64,000 nucleotides of DNA. Source: Syngnathus acus. Lineage: Eukaryota; Chordata; Actinopteri; Syngnathiformes; Syngnathidae. Under the pieces are notes generated by a model that had not been told where the DNA came from, searched no databases, and saw only the letters and a list, made by a program, of their open reading frames with translations. Numbering within the stretch: position 1 is the first letter of the stretch; every line of letters begins with the position of its first letter. Shown here piece after piece: positions 1-11,560 of this stretch. Location of the stretch: assembly GCF_901709675.1 (NCBI RefSeq), contig NC_051093.1, positions 1,382,553 to 1,446,552 of the forward strand. The letters are read 5' to 3'. A program made the position numbers and the translations under genes.

Positions 1-378
1 AATTGTTGTGTGGATTTCTTTTTTTTTTTTTTTTTAACCAAGATGTGAAACTGGAGTGATCTTTCTTTTCTATCGCACTACGGAGGATTGTCTGGTTTTG
101 TCAGCACTTGAATGGTAGTAACTGCTACGCTTCTGGCTCGGTACTTTCTTCAAAGTCGGTGAGCAGCATGAGAAGTTTCAAGGCAAACATGCACACGACA
201 GTCGTGACACAAAGCTTGACCCCAACGTGGGCCATTCCAGTTCAGCTCCAAGCATGGAAGCCTACTTGTATGTCTCGTCACCGTGGGATGGAGGAAACGG
301 AATTTCGGTTTCTTTGTGTGTCTTGACATATGAAGGGATTGACAATAAAGCTGACTTTGACTTTTGACTTTGACTTAC
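1..378. other. ccp110 intron with a retroelement-like 3' tail
   Basis: This stretch lies downstream of the last visible ccp110 splice donor (GTAAGT on the minus strand at 378-373). On the plus strand an AATAAA near 346 is followed by short repeats of TTTGACT, a layout like the 3' ends of teleost retroposons. A 36-codon minus-strand reading frame with a hydrophobic middle lies at 235-125. I assign no gene here. Confidence 0.4.
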
Positions 379-3303
379 CGTGACGGTTTGACACAGATGT
401 TGGATCTTGTGCGTTTTGAGAAGTCTGCGCACGAGAAAGCCGCGGGCGACGGCGCCGATTCGAAACAACACTCTCCTCTGTACCGCTTCCAAAATCTGTG
501 AAAGAAAGTGCACCGATCTGAAAATGGACGTGGTTGCATCAAACGGAGTCCCGGTGATGGTCACCTGACTTGGCCTCGCTTGAGGTTTGTGAGCTGACCA
601 CAAGGGCCCTCGTAGGTAGATGGGAGACTGCGGAGAGGGAAAGGTCTCATTTGAAGTCACGGGACTTGGGAAACCTGGACAGAGGGGAAGAAAAACGCAG
701 GTTGGTCGCCATCCATGTTCAAAGGGGGCGTGCCGGCCTGGTACCTTGACAGCGACCCGGCGTAGCGGCGGTTGGGTTCACAGCTCCGTCATTGGCAGGG
801 GTCTGGAGCTTAGCACGGGCCTGCTGGCTCAGTCTCCTTTCGGCCTCTTCAAACTCCTTTCACAGAAAATATTTGTTTACAGTTGGTCATTGCTTAACGT
901 TTCAAGTTTGGGAAGGGTGGACGCCAAAGCAACGAGTTTGTGCATTGCCGACAAATCGGAGCTACATAGGAAAGGAAGCAAGCACATCATAAAGCAACAA
1001 CTCGTACACTCCACATTTTGTTCTGCAAACCAGTTGTGGAAGGTGCGCGCACCCGCCGCAGGCACTGTTGCTCCTTCTCCTGTTGGGCCAAGAGCAGCGA
1101 TATTTGTGAAGCGTGTTCCTCCTCCAGACGTCTTTGCATTTCCTCCAGAACCCGCGCTCGCCTCCGGGCCTCCTCTGTGCGCCAAAAGGCCAATGTTTTT
1201 GTGAGCTTTTCAAACGATTGTGGCGTCACTGTTGATAGAAGGAGCACACACGTACGTACCTGTGTTTGTGGCATGTGCGTCACCTGCCTGTCTGAGGAAA
1301 GCTGTCCCAGTTTTATCGCAGGGACCTCGAGGGTCATCAGGCTCCTCGCCGAGCTTAACTGCGAGGGAAACGCGAGGCATCGGCCGATGCGGAGAGAGAT
1401 TCTCTCCCTGGAATGACTTGTTGGAGTTGTGCCAACTTGAGGGGCGCACGGTGACTCCCGCCATGAAGCGAGCTGTTCTTTCCTGACTGCGATCAATGTG
1501 GTCCAATCCAGCCGGGTCAGAGCGTAGCTGAGTGTCCACGGTTTGGCAGACCCAGCGCGACGTTGACGACAGGCCGATTGGGGCGGGCCCACAGGTTTCC
1601 CACATCGGACTGACGGCACAATGACAACCCGACCGATGACTACCCCGCGTGTTTCGGCGGTCCGCGTCGCCGCTTGATGCTGAGCTCCAGCGATCCGGGG
1701 ACCATGAGGCTCCAGGTGGAACTTCGCGCCTCTCTGACAGAGCGGCGCCTTCTCCCGGCATTGCCGGAAAGACGACACGGATGCTCCCAGTGGAGAATGG
1801 GCGCAGTTTACGGGGGCCGAGGCCGGACTCTGGGCTCGGCCGCCAAAGGCACTGACCGGCCGGACCAGGCGGCGATGCGGGCTCTTGAGGCTTGGGATCA
1901 GACACATTTTGGTGGAGGGCAATCTCAGGAGGGCCAACGGGCCCGCGATCCAATTCAGTACCTCTGTTTGGACTAAACATTTCTCCTTCCGAGACAGGCT
2001 CGGGCGAAAGTGTTGGGACAACACCTTTTGACCCCTCCCTGCTCAGCTCCCTCTTCACGTGCTCTTGTGTTTGCTTGAGAAGGCTGTCCGTACTCATATC
2101 TTCCTCATCGCTCTTCTCCTCCTCTGCAAGGAGGCCGTTGAGCAGAGGGTCCGTTGGCCGACTGACAGTCTGAAGGTTAACTCTGGGCTCTAAGGGAAGG
2201 CCGGGCGAGTCGGTGATCAGCGTGTAACTGTTGAGTGCTGTTTCTTTGGGAATATGTGACTTTTCAGCCTCGCCGCTTGGCACTTGATGCCTCTGGTTTG
2301 GGATTCAAATTTGCAATGAACAACAGGACAAGCGGTAGGAAATACATATCTGGATGGATTCTCTGAAACATAGCCGATACACACGGAAAAGACAGTTGAT
2401 GACCGTGTTGCAAGAAGCCGCTCCAGTGGCCAGAAAGCACAACAGCGCACACTGAACAAAAGCAGGCCCACTTTGGCACTCCGGTTCCGTCTCGTTGAAG
2501 GTGAACGTTCACCAAAAGTTTGTCTTTTGCAGCCCTATCTATCCATAACGTCTGTGTCAAACAATCGATGGCAGTGTAGTGTGATCGGAGAGAGGCTCCC
2601 TGTTTTGTACTTAAGGACCGATCCAAGTGACTGGACAAGCCTAGTTTTAGACGTATCATATCAGTGCCTTTGTGAGAGTCTGTTGGGGAAGGTCTGGGCT
2701 TAAACAACTCTGAGTTAATTCTGCAAATGGAAATCTGGGATGGCTATACTGTGCTTGTGCTATACAACCTGTCCACTCTACAAGAGCAAAACTAGACTTT
2801 GAAGGGTGGAGATTCTGGTTTTGGATGGGTGGCAAGTGCCTGGATGTCGCATATTCCAGGTGATTTTGGACTAGACACGTGCAACTCACCGCTTTGTCTG
2901 AAACTTGGGCCGAGGGCTTGCTCCTCTGCTGCCTTTCCAGCTGGACCGCCCCGCGTTTGAGGTGGCGCATATGTTGACGCTGCTCTGCATCTAACTGCAA
3001 AAAGGTCCAACATTTGACTAATTGATTGAGAATTCTGTTCAATTTGGTTAGATTGTTGATGGGGGCTTTTATTTGTCCAATTCATTTTGCTGCCTCATGT
3101 CAGACACACATGGGCATAATAGCCGTGAAGACCTCCCTGGCTAGTATATACTTCCTTCTTACCAGGGGGGACAAGGCAGCTTTCCCACAGAAGACGATGA
3201 CAGATGAGTACGTGACCATCGGCTCGCATGTCGCTGCCTTGAATTTCCCCTCCTCCTGCAGCGCGGCCACACTTTGGAGGCAGAATTCCTCATAGCTTTC
3301 CAT
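379..3303 (-). CDS. ccp110: Centriolar coiled-coil protein of 110 kDa (CP110), 3' end outside window
   Basis: CP110 caps the distal end of centrioles and blocks ciliogenesis. Visible exons, read right to left: 3303-3163, 2994-2890, 2292-1260, 1174-1053, 856-745, 674-565 and 495-379. All junctions are GT-AG and in phase, giving about 580 codons. The first exon begins MESYEEFC and contains AALSPL, like the vertebrate N-terminus. The large third exon carries a conserved helix ending EHVKREL. The fourth holds the coiled coil (LEEMQRRLEEEHASQIS), and the sixth a YLRGPLW segment like the human FYLWGSS region. The last visible exon has the IGAVARGFLVRRLL stretch that precedes the conserved C-terminal domain. 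The C-terminal exons lie beyond position 1. The spacer 2293-2889 may hide one more small exon matching the human sequence after the second exon; I could not place it. Seen: exons and phases. Known: family role. Identity is firm from several separate matches. Confidence 0.9.
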
Positions 3304-4398
<1,095 letters not shown>

Positions 4399-4502
4399 AC
4401 ACGTGTCGACTTTAATAATAGCAAAAAAAATATTTGTTCATATTTGTACATCTTCCACAACCGACCAACTCCGTGGACTGTTCCACTATTTCCTGTGGCA
4501 TT

Positions 4503-4508
4503 TTTATT
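4503..4508 (-). terminator. Polyadenylation signal of the HTH/coiled-coil gene
   Basis: AATAAA on the minus strand, about 80 bases after the stop codon at 4589. It fits the 3' end of the upstream minus-strand gene. Confidence 0.6.
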
Positions 4509-4588
4509 TTGGGGAAAAAAATGGCAGTCGCACTTCCATTGTACTTAGGAAATAAATATGTCCAATCCAATAAGAGGCTACACTCAGT

Positions 4589-6683
4589 CTAGGGTCCTTC
4601 AACTTTGATAATATTGAGGTGTTGATCCTGCGTAGTCCGGAAATCGTCCGTCTTGCTCGCTCCCTCTCTGAATCCCTGCGGATGCGAGCGCTCATAGGCG
4701 GGTGCGTACGACTGGGCGTAGGGGGCCAAGAGAGTCTGGCAGTTTTGTTGAGGGTACGGGCCCGCTTGCTGCGTGTGCGGGTGTGTGTGAGTGAGCGGGA
4801 GGTTCTCGGTGCTGCTACACGGCGGGAAGCCGTCCGTGCCGTCGGGGCTCAGGATGGCCAGTTTGAAGGGCTCGACGGGTTCCAGACTCTCCAGTGAGTC
4901 GTAGGCCGTTTGGGTTTGGCTGCACTGGCCCAAGGTGACTCGGTTAAAGTTGAAGGTGTCTTGGTTGAAGGCGGAAGAGGTGGTGGGCAAACAAGAAGGG
5001 GAGGGGGTTTTGCTGAGCGTTTGGCGGGTGTTCCCGCAGGGTCTCGCTTTGGACGCCAGGGTTTGTAGCGCGCCAAGGATCTGCTTCTGGATGTGAGTCT
5101 GCTGCGCCTGCTCCGTCTCCAAGCGGCTCTGCTGCTCCGCCAGCATCTTGACAGCCAGGCCCAGGCTGCGCACCTCGCAACCCAGCGTCCGGATCTGATC
5201 CTGAAGAGCGCCCCCCGCCCCGGTATCTCGGCTCGGCTCACCAGCAGAGGTCCGCGCGTGGAGGACGGCACCCCCGGGTGACGTTAATGGAGCCGCCGAA
5301 CGGCCGGCGAGCTGGATTTCAACTCGAGGCGCCGTGTGAAGGGAGCGCACAGACAGACCCGGCCTCTGTGGGACAAACCGTCTGGTCATGTCTGTACCGC
5401 CATCTTCCAGTGTGGACTGAGAAATGAGATTGAAACAAGACTCTATATTTTGGCTGATATCATAGTGGAAATGTCTTGCAAAATCACCCCCCTCCAAAAA
5501 AAATAAAATAAAAAATCAATGAAGAGTATTAATTTCTTTCCAGGGACTTATAAAGCACATCCATCTATATCAGTAAAAGAACACAAAGCAAACAATAGCA
5601 CATCATGTGTCATGTACTGTCCATCTCTAAAAAGAAGACACTCAATTATTGCAATCACAATCGCATCGAGACTAGTCCAGGGAAGTGATCAGCTCATGAT
5701 CCAAAGCATACCACAGCATACACGCCACACTCATGTCATTTTTCTGTTAATTCCTTTGTCTATCTATGGATAGGTAGGACACATGATCCAAAGGATATCT
5801 CATCACATATCCTTCATTTTCTCACCTTTTCTGCAGTCAGATCATAATATGTTGGTGCTGTTGTTGTTGCTGCTGCTGGTGCTGATGATGATGCTGCTGA
5901 TGGTGGTGGTGGTGGTTGTTGTTGTTGCTGCTGTCTTTGGACATGTGCGTGTTCTCTCCTCAATAGTGACGTCACCTGGTGGGATCAAATTCAAATGATG
6001 TTCAGGCTTGTTGACACAGGCAAGAATGCAAACAATCGGACCTTCATCCTGTGCATCAGCGCTTTATCCAAAATGCGTTTACGGGCCGCCAGCATAGAGC
6101 TGGTGGCGGGGGAGGGCGTCACCCTCCTCCTGGCCAAGGCCACAGACGCTGTTACAGGACAAGTCGCCGCACTGCTCTCGGGGCTTTGCTGACACTGCGC
6201 AAGAGACGTGACGCTCACGATCTGGACGTCGGTATCGTCCACACACTGCCATCGCTGCTGCAGCTGCTGTCGCTGCTGCCGCTGTTGTCTCTGGTGCGTT
6301 TCAGTCTCTACGCCGCTTTCCACGCAGCGGGACGCTTTGGCACCGCCATTTGCTTGCGTGGATGCCCGCTTGGCCAACTTGCTCAAGCTGGCGTTGCGCG
6401 ATGCATCCCGTAGCAGGTGTTGCAGCCCCATGCCGCTCCAGGTCTCCTGCAGTCCCCCGACCAGATTTTGCAGGGGCGCCGGCGCTGCTGCGTTGCTCCC
6501 AGCCTCCGGAGGCCTGACCCTGCCCGGTCGTCTGCCTTGGAACTCCCTAAGGAACAGGTAGATGGCCTGCGCCGAGACCTTAATGTTCTCCAGCTCCAGC
6601 ACGGCCTTAATCTTGCGGAAACTCAGGCCAGCTTTCCTCAGCTCCACCACTTTGCGCTTGGCGGCGTCGTCCAGACGACCCAT
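4589..6683 (-). CDS. Unrecognised protein with N-terminal helix-turn-helix and central coiled coil
   Basis: Two coding exons, 6683-6042 and 5416-4589, join in phase 0 to give 489 residues. The start is the ATG at 6683, just after an acceptor (CTTCCACAG); a likely 5'-UTR exon ends at a GTAAGT donor near 6945. The first 55 residues are highly ordered (MGRLDDAAKRKVVELRKAG, then LSFRKIK, later QAIYLFLREF) and look like a homeodomain-like or Tc1-transposase-type HTH. Residues about 120-150 are rich in Gln and Arg. Exon 2 has a heptad helix (IRTLGCEVRSLGLAVKMLAE, residues about 265-310), then a Ser/Thr/Pro/Gln-rich tail. The exon 1 donor (AAG/GTCCGA) is weak. A nuclear DNA-binding or adaptor role is my inference only. 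I do not recognise the family. Alternative: each exon belongs to a separate gene, which the matching phase makes less likely. Confidence 0.65.
5853..5933. repeat. GTT/GCT/GAT/GGT trinucleotide-rich tract
   Basis: Imperfect triplet repeats lie within the intron of the HTH/coiled-coil gene. They read as poly-Leu then poly-Val on the plus strand, with no sign of selection. Confidence 0.85.
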
Positions 6684-7194
6684 GGCGCGGTTTGTATCTG
6701 TGGAAGGGAACATCTTGTGATCCAAAGCACACCACATCATTGGTTTTCCATCTATTGAAGAAACAGTTCTTGATAGAGAACGTACTGCATCAATGAACAG
6801 CTCGTGGCTTCAACATCAGCCCTAGGCAAAATGTTTACCACGCCCTAACACATAGTGTATTTTGTAAAGAATTTACTCAAACAGCTATGCATCACAAAAG
6901 CCACAAAATCAATACAGGGCGAAAGCTTAGCGTCGAGCACTTACCTGCAGTAAAAAAAAAGAACAAAAACACTCGGTTACATTCGAGACGAGCCTCGTTC
7001 GAAATTGCTCCGTCGCCAACTAACGTTTCGTTTTATTCATTTATTTATTCGTATTGAGGAGCGCAGACATAAACAAATGAGTCGAAAGTGGCGCTCAGGT
7101 ATTGGCGTCATTTCCGAGTCGTGTCGTCATCAGCCAGCGACTTTTCCCGAGGCCTGTCGTCGCACGGAATTGTACCACCAGTAACAAAAGACAT
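6684..7194. promoter_or_regulatory. Bidirectional promoter between the HTH gene and rnps1
   Basis: About 500 bases separate the start codon of the minus-strand HTH gene from the first exon of rnps1. A minus-strand donor (CTGCAG/GTAAGTGC) near 6945 marks an untranslated first exon of the HTH gene. The rnps1 first exon ends at 7194 with GTAAGT. The sequence around 6970-7190 is CpG-rich and has no clear TATA box, as in housekeeping divergent promoters. Confidence 0.6.
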
Positions 7195-10100
7195 GTAAGT
7201 TTACTATTTTATTCAATAGTTACAATTAAGATCATAATGATATTTGCTGATTCTCATTACATCCAACGATTTCCCATGTAGCGCGATGTTATACATATTT
7301 CCTATGACGAGATTTTAAGGATTTGTTAAAAGCCCCGTGGAGTCCGTCTGCTGACTTGAATCGGCCTCAATGAAATTCAATGGCGGCGTGTTTGATTTTT
7401 TTCCCTCCAGTGTTTAAATTATTTGCTACCTATGTTGTTTTACCGTATTCAGGTGTTGCCTTTCTAAATTTAAGTTCTTCAAATTGACAATACTCTCAGT
7501 TATACCGAAAACGATTTTTGAAAATTTGTTAAATTTGTGAAGCTAGCCAGCTAGCATGTAGCCACACGGCCACGTTAATTAATAATGAGTGCGCTACTAA
7601 ATTAATTTGGTGCAAGCGCTGTACGTAGATTGTAAAATCGTGTTTGCTTGACGACGCTGGTAGTTATGTAAAAACATTCTTAATTGTCATTACCGTTATG
7701 TTGAGGTGTTCCTAATAGCTTGGATTTCTGTTTCAATCAATAAATACTTCAGTTATTGACAAGACAAAAAATCTGGAAAAATAAAGTTAATCCCAGAAGA
7801 GGCGGTGGAGTGGTTTCCCACAAGCGTTATGCTTAAAAACAGAAAACCACAGAGTTCTTATTTCAAGAACATATCCAGCATTAATCATTTTTTCACGGTA
7901 AGGGCTCCGTCTCCTACTAAGCGCAAGGAAGAGGAGAAAACTAAAGATCGAGCTAAGGAAAAATCTGCCGGCAAGGACGGCGAAAAGGACAGAGGACGTG
8001 AGAAAGCGAAGAAGCGCCGCAGCGCCTCCACTGGAAGCAGCAGCAGCAGGTCTGAAGCATGCAACCACAAATCATTGGTGAATTAAACATACAGTCAATT
8101 TCGTAGAGAACAAAATTGATCCAACTTCAACCAAATTAATATGTGATAAGCACATAAGCTGCACAGTCACAAATATATTCCGATGTGGACTAGGACATTA
8201 CTTGCACCTGCCATACATTTTGTTGCTTCAAAACGTAAAAACAGTTTTGATCAGATCATTCAGAGAACTAGAATAAGTGATTCTGAAAATATTCACTAGT
8301 CGCAGCCCTACCTGTGTGATTGGCCTTTTTGCCATCCCTGGCACTCTTCTGTGGTGGCATCACTTGCAGGTTGAGAAAATTCAGCTCGGGGTCGACACCG
8401 TAGCGCTCGTAGGGTGCTTGACCCAGTTCGTCCCTCATAAATGAGCTACACGCTGACCAGCCACGTTTACAATCAGGTCCCGATCGAGCTCCTCTTCCAG
8501 CAGCAGTTCGGGTTCCAGCTCGGGCTCATCCAGCGGCTCCAGCTCGTCCGGAAGCAGCCGCTCGGGCTCCTCCAGCTCGCGATCCTCCTCCTCGTCCAGC
8601 TCCTCAGGCTCACCCAGCCCCAGCCGCCGGCGCCACGACGCCCGCCGCCGCTCCCGCTCAGCGTGAGTCAGGCTTGATATTCCGCCCCGAGTTGAACTTG
8701 TTTGGCATGACCGTCGCCCTTGTTGTTGACGGCGTGAATGTACAGGTCCAAAACACAGAAGAGGGGAGAAGAAAAGGATAAGGAGAAAGATAAAGAAAAA
8801 GAGAGGAGGAAAAGAACCCCCAGCCCCAAACCAACCAAGGTTCACTTGGGGCGGCTGACCAGGAATGTCACCAAGGTCTGCCCTTTTGACACTCAAACAC
8901 TTGCCCCGCTATCCGTAACAGAAAAATGATAAGTGTCCTGTTTTCTTCTCGCTGGCACACAGGATCACATCCAGGAGATCTTTGCCACCTACGGCAAAAT
9001 CAAGTCGGTGGAGATGCCGATGGAGAGGCAGGTCCCGCACATGTCCAAGGGCTTCGCGTACGTCGAGTACGAGAGCCCCGAAGAGGCCCAGAAGGCTCTC
9101 AAGTACATGGACGGAGGTATCGTTTGCGGTCTAACAATGTTGTCAGCTGGCGGGACAAGGCGCGGGCAGCTTAGTACATCTCCGTCAAATATTTGTTCTT
9201 GTGAAAAAGGTTTGTCTTGGCCGAATTGTTGACTGTGTGCCTTCATAGGTCAGATTGATGGACAGGAAATCACAGCGGCCGCCGTGCTGCCCCAGAGGGT
9301 CCGTCCTCCGCCCCGTCGCCTGTCTCCCCCTCGCAGAATGCCCCCTCCCCCGCCCATGTGGCGACGCAGCCCACCCCGCATGAGGAGAAGGTCAGTCTTC
9401 CTCACCCAACGCTCCTTTTTAATCAGCCAATCGTTTGGGAAGTCATCCGAGAGTAGTATGGTGGACAAAAGGCCAAAGAACTAGAGCGCCAAAATAGTTT
9501 CCCGCCCATTTTCTCTATTTGTGCACAGCTCAATTGGGGGGGTGAAATCTTTCGGAGAAGGGAAGTAAAAAAAACTGTCGATCATGAGCTTAAACAAGTG
9601 CACGCGCGCCCTCTTTCAGCCGTGTTCACAATGAACAGTTGGGCTGGGTATCATGGGCAATTTCCTAAATCGATTCAATTTCGATTCTGAAGGTTCTAAA
9701 TCGCTTAATTGCGATTCAGTTTGGGTGGAATCGATTCAACCTGCTCTTAAAGAATAGCTCATCTCTGTTGAAAAATACACATGACTTTATTTCTTCTCGT
9801 CAGGTTTCAGGTGCAAACTTGAATTAAATGTGACAGTCCACATTAACTGTAAAAAAGTGTTGTCAGTCTGAAAAGTGCAAGTGACTGTACATTAGCAACA
9901 AATTGCATAAAGGCATTGTTTCAGTGCAAAATAATAACAAAACTAAAATTTATCTCTCAAGGCAAATCCTGTTACTTTTGTAAATTTGACAGTTCACCCT
10001 TTGACTGGCCCGTGGAGACTTGGATGGTAACGTTAGTACGTCCCTAGGTTTCTTTGGTTTTGCCCTGGGCGGCTTGTTGTCGGAAGCCAACGTACTAGTA

Positions 10101-10700
10101 TTGTCAAGTGGTTTCGGAGGTTTGTAGTATTTCTACAATAACTGACCGTGGCTCCGCATGTCTTGCACACCAACATGGATCTATCCGGCTCAGTCTTTTG
10201 TTGTTTTAAATGCGAAATTGATCCAAACGCCAGACTTCAGCTGGGACGACTTGCTGAGCGGTGTTTTACCTGCCTCCGCCATTTTGTGAATTTGCGCTTG
10301 AATGTCTTCACGCATGATGTCATCGCGCACGAGATTGCCGTGGGCCTGCGGCAGAAAAATAACTCCAGTGCGCACCATGGGTGTATTACAATTATCAAAT
10401 TAATGTCCTATGAATCGATTATGTCAAATTTTAATGATATTGATTCAAAATCGATTACATAGAATTTTTTACCCAGATTTAATGAACAGTTCCCATTTGT
10501 GCTTGTGTGAAAGAAACACTGCCACCACTTTTGACTCACCTTGAGCTCTTCTAGGAGGCTTCTTTTGACATGTTTTTTTCCAACATCCTTTCAGGTCCCG
10601 CTCTCCGAGGAGGCGTTCGCCAGCCCGCCGCCGCTCTCGTTCCCGATCACCCGGTCGCAGGCGTCATCGCTCTCGCTCCAGCTCTAACTCATCCAGATAA
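7193..10700 (+). CDS. rnps1: RNA-binding protein with serine-rich domain 1 (RNPS1)
   Basis: RNPS1 is a peripheral exon-junction-complex protein (ASAP complex) acting in splicing and nonsense-mediated decay in the nucleus. Coding exons: 7193-7194, 7903-8049, 8477-8662, 8746-8875, 8963-9116, 9249-9390 and 10595-10700. They sum to 867 bases, 288 residues, close to the human short isoform that also starts MAPSPTKRK. The start codon is split: AT ends exon 1 and G opens exon 2. Exon 3 encodes the serine tract ending GSPSPSRRRHD. Exons 4-6 hold the RRM with RNP2 (VHLGRLTRN) and RNP1 (SKGFAYVEY). Exon 6 continues into the Pro/Arg segment (PPPRRLSPPRR), and exon 7 is an RS tail ending RSSSNSSR. Intron 6 contains a hAT remnant. 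The identity is secure. Confidence 0.96.
9641..10480 (-). mobile_element. hAT-family element, internally deleted, with BED zinc-finger remnant
   Basis: An 840-base insertion in rnps1 intron 6. The ends are imperfect inverted repeats built on CTGGGTA followed by AATCGATT-type sequence (left near 9643, right near 10475). An 11-base direct repeat, AATGAACAGTT, flanks both ends (9630-9640 and 10481-10491); hAT insertions usually leave 8 bases. On the minus strand, 10378-10110 encodes a BED-type finger: SGVWINFAF, then after a frameshift VCKTCGATVS and NLRNHL. The rest of the transposase is absent, so this copy cannot move by itself. Confidence 0.75.
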
Positions 10701-10891
10701 AAATCTTTGAATGCTATTTCTTCTTTTTTTATTATTGCAAATTTACAACAAGAAAACAAAGTTGTAAAACATGTTGTCCTCTTGGGATTTTTTTTTCTGT
10801 CAGTACAAGTTTCTTGTAAATTCTGTTGGTTCTGATGAGTCCAATGAGACGATGATCCTTTTTACTCTGTATTGACTTTTAGAGTTTGAAA

Positions 10892-10897
10892 AATAAA
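10892..10897 (+). terminator. rnps1 polyadenylation signal
   Basis: AATAAA about 190 bases after the rnps1 stop codon. Confidence 0.75.
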
Positions 10898-10900
10898 ACT

Positions 10901-11560
10901 TATGAAACATTACCAGTGGTTATTTGGTTTTATGATTTCTACACAAGTCGTTTGTAACCTCCTCCAAGCAGTAGGATTAAATTAAGCGATTTTCTACAGT
11001 GCTCTGTCTTGACCAGCTTTGACCCTTCAACCTCACAGCTCTGAGGCAGACGTGCCAACTATGCCGTTACTACGTTAGATGCAAGTTTGGCTTTACCGCA
11101 AGAAGAAAACTGTCTCGTTAAGACTTCTATTTGGAATACATGTACAACATTTAACATTTGCTACTCTCATCCAAAAAAGTATACATATATTTTTAATGGT
11201 CAATGTGAATTTACACCACTGTCAGTTATTCCCTTGAAACAACCAGATTGCTGAAACGCTAACTGCTGCTCAGTTACAGCTCCATCTAACGTTTCACATT
11301 TCAATTACATTTAAGTGTTTTTTTTAGTTTTCATAAAAGTATTTACAACTGCCTTGCGGTTTACATAAGCATTTGGAAACTCGTAAACTGAGGACCCCGG
11401 TCCTATTGCAATCTCAATCCAATACACGCCAATGACGCTAGAGTGCTCTCGTTAGCTTTCGTCGAGCTTCCCTAGCTCCGTGCAGCCTGTGCGTACAGCG
11501 GCGTCTTCTGGTCGTACGGGAGTTGAACTTTGTAACCCGGCGAGGAGAGTCGCCTTGAAG
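10901..11560. other. Intergenic spacer and adap1 5' region
   Basis: A short spacer between tandem genes. The last 150 bases before the adap1 ATG are CpG-richer and should hold the promoter and 5' UTR. No exon or repeat is recognisable in the AT-rich first part. Confidence 0.5.

Noticed and set aside
987-2024. 345-codon minus-strand frame
   Set aside because: It overlaps the true ccp110 exon in another frame; only its end coincides with a genuine exon (1174-1053).
8435-8896. 153-codon minus-strand frame rich in Glu, Leu and Pro
   Set aside because: It is mostly the antisense of the rnps1 serine-rich exon (8477-8662); the acidic look comes from complementing Ser codons.
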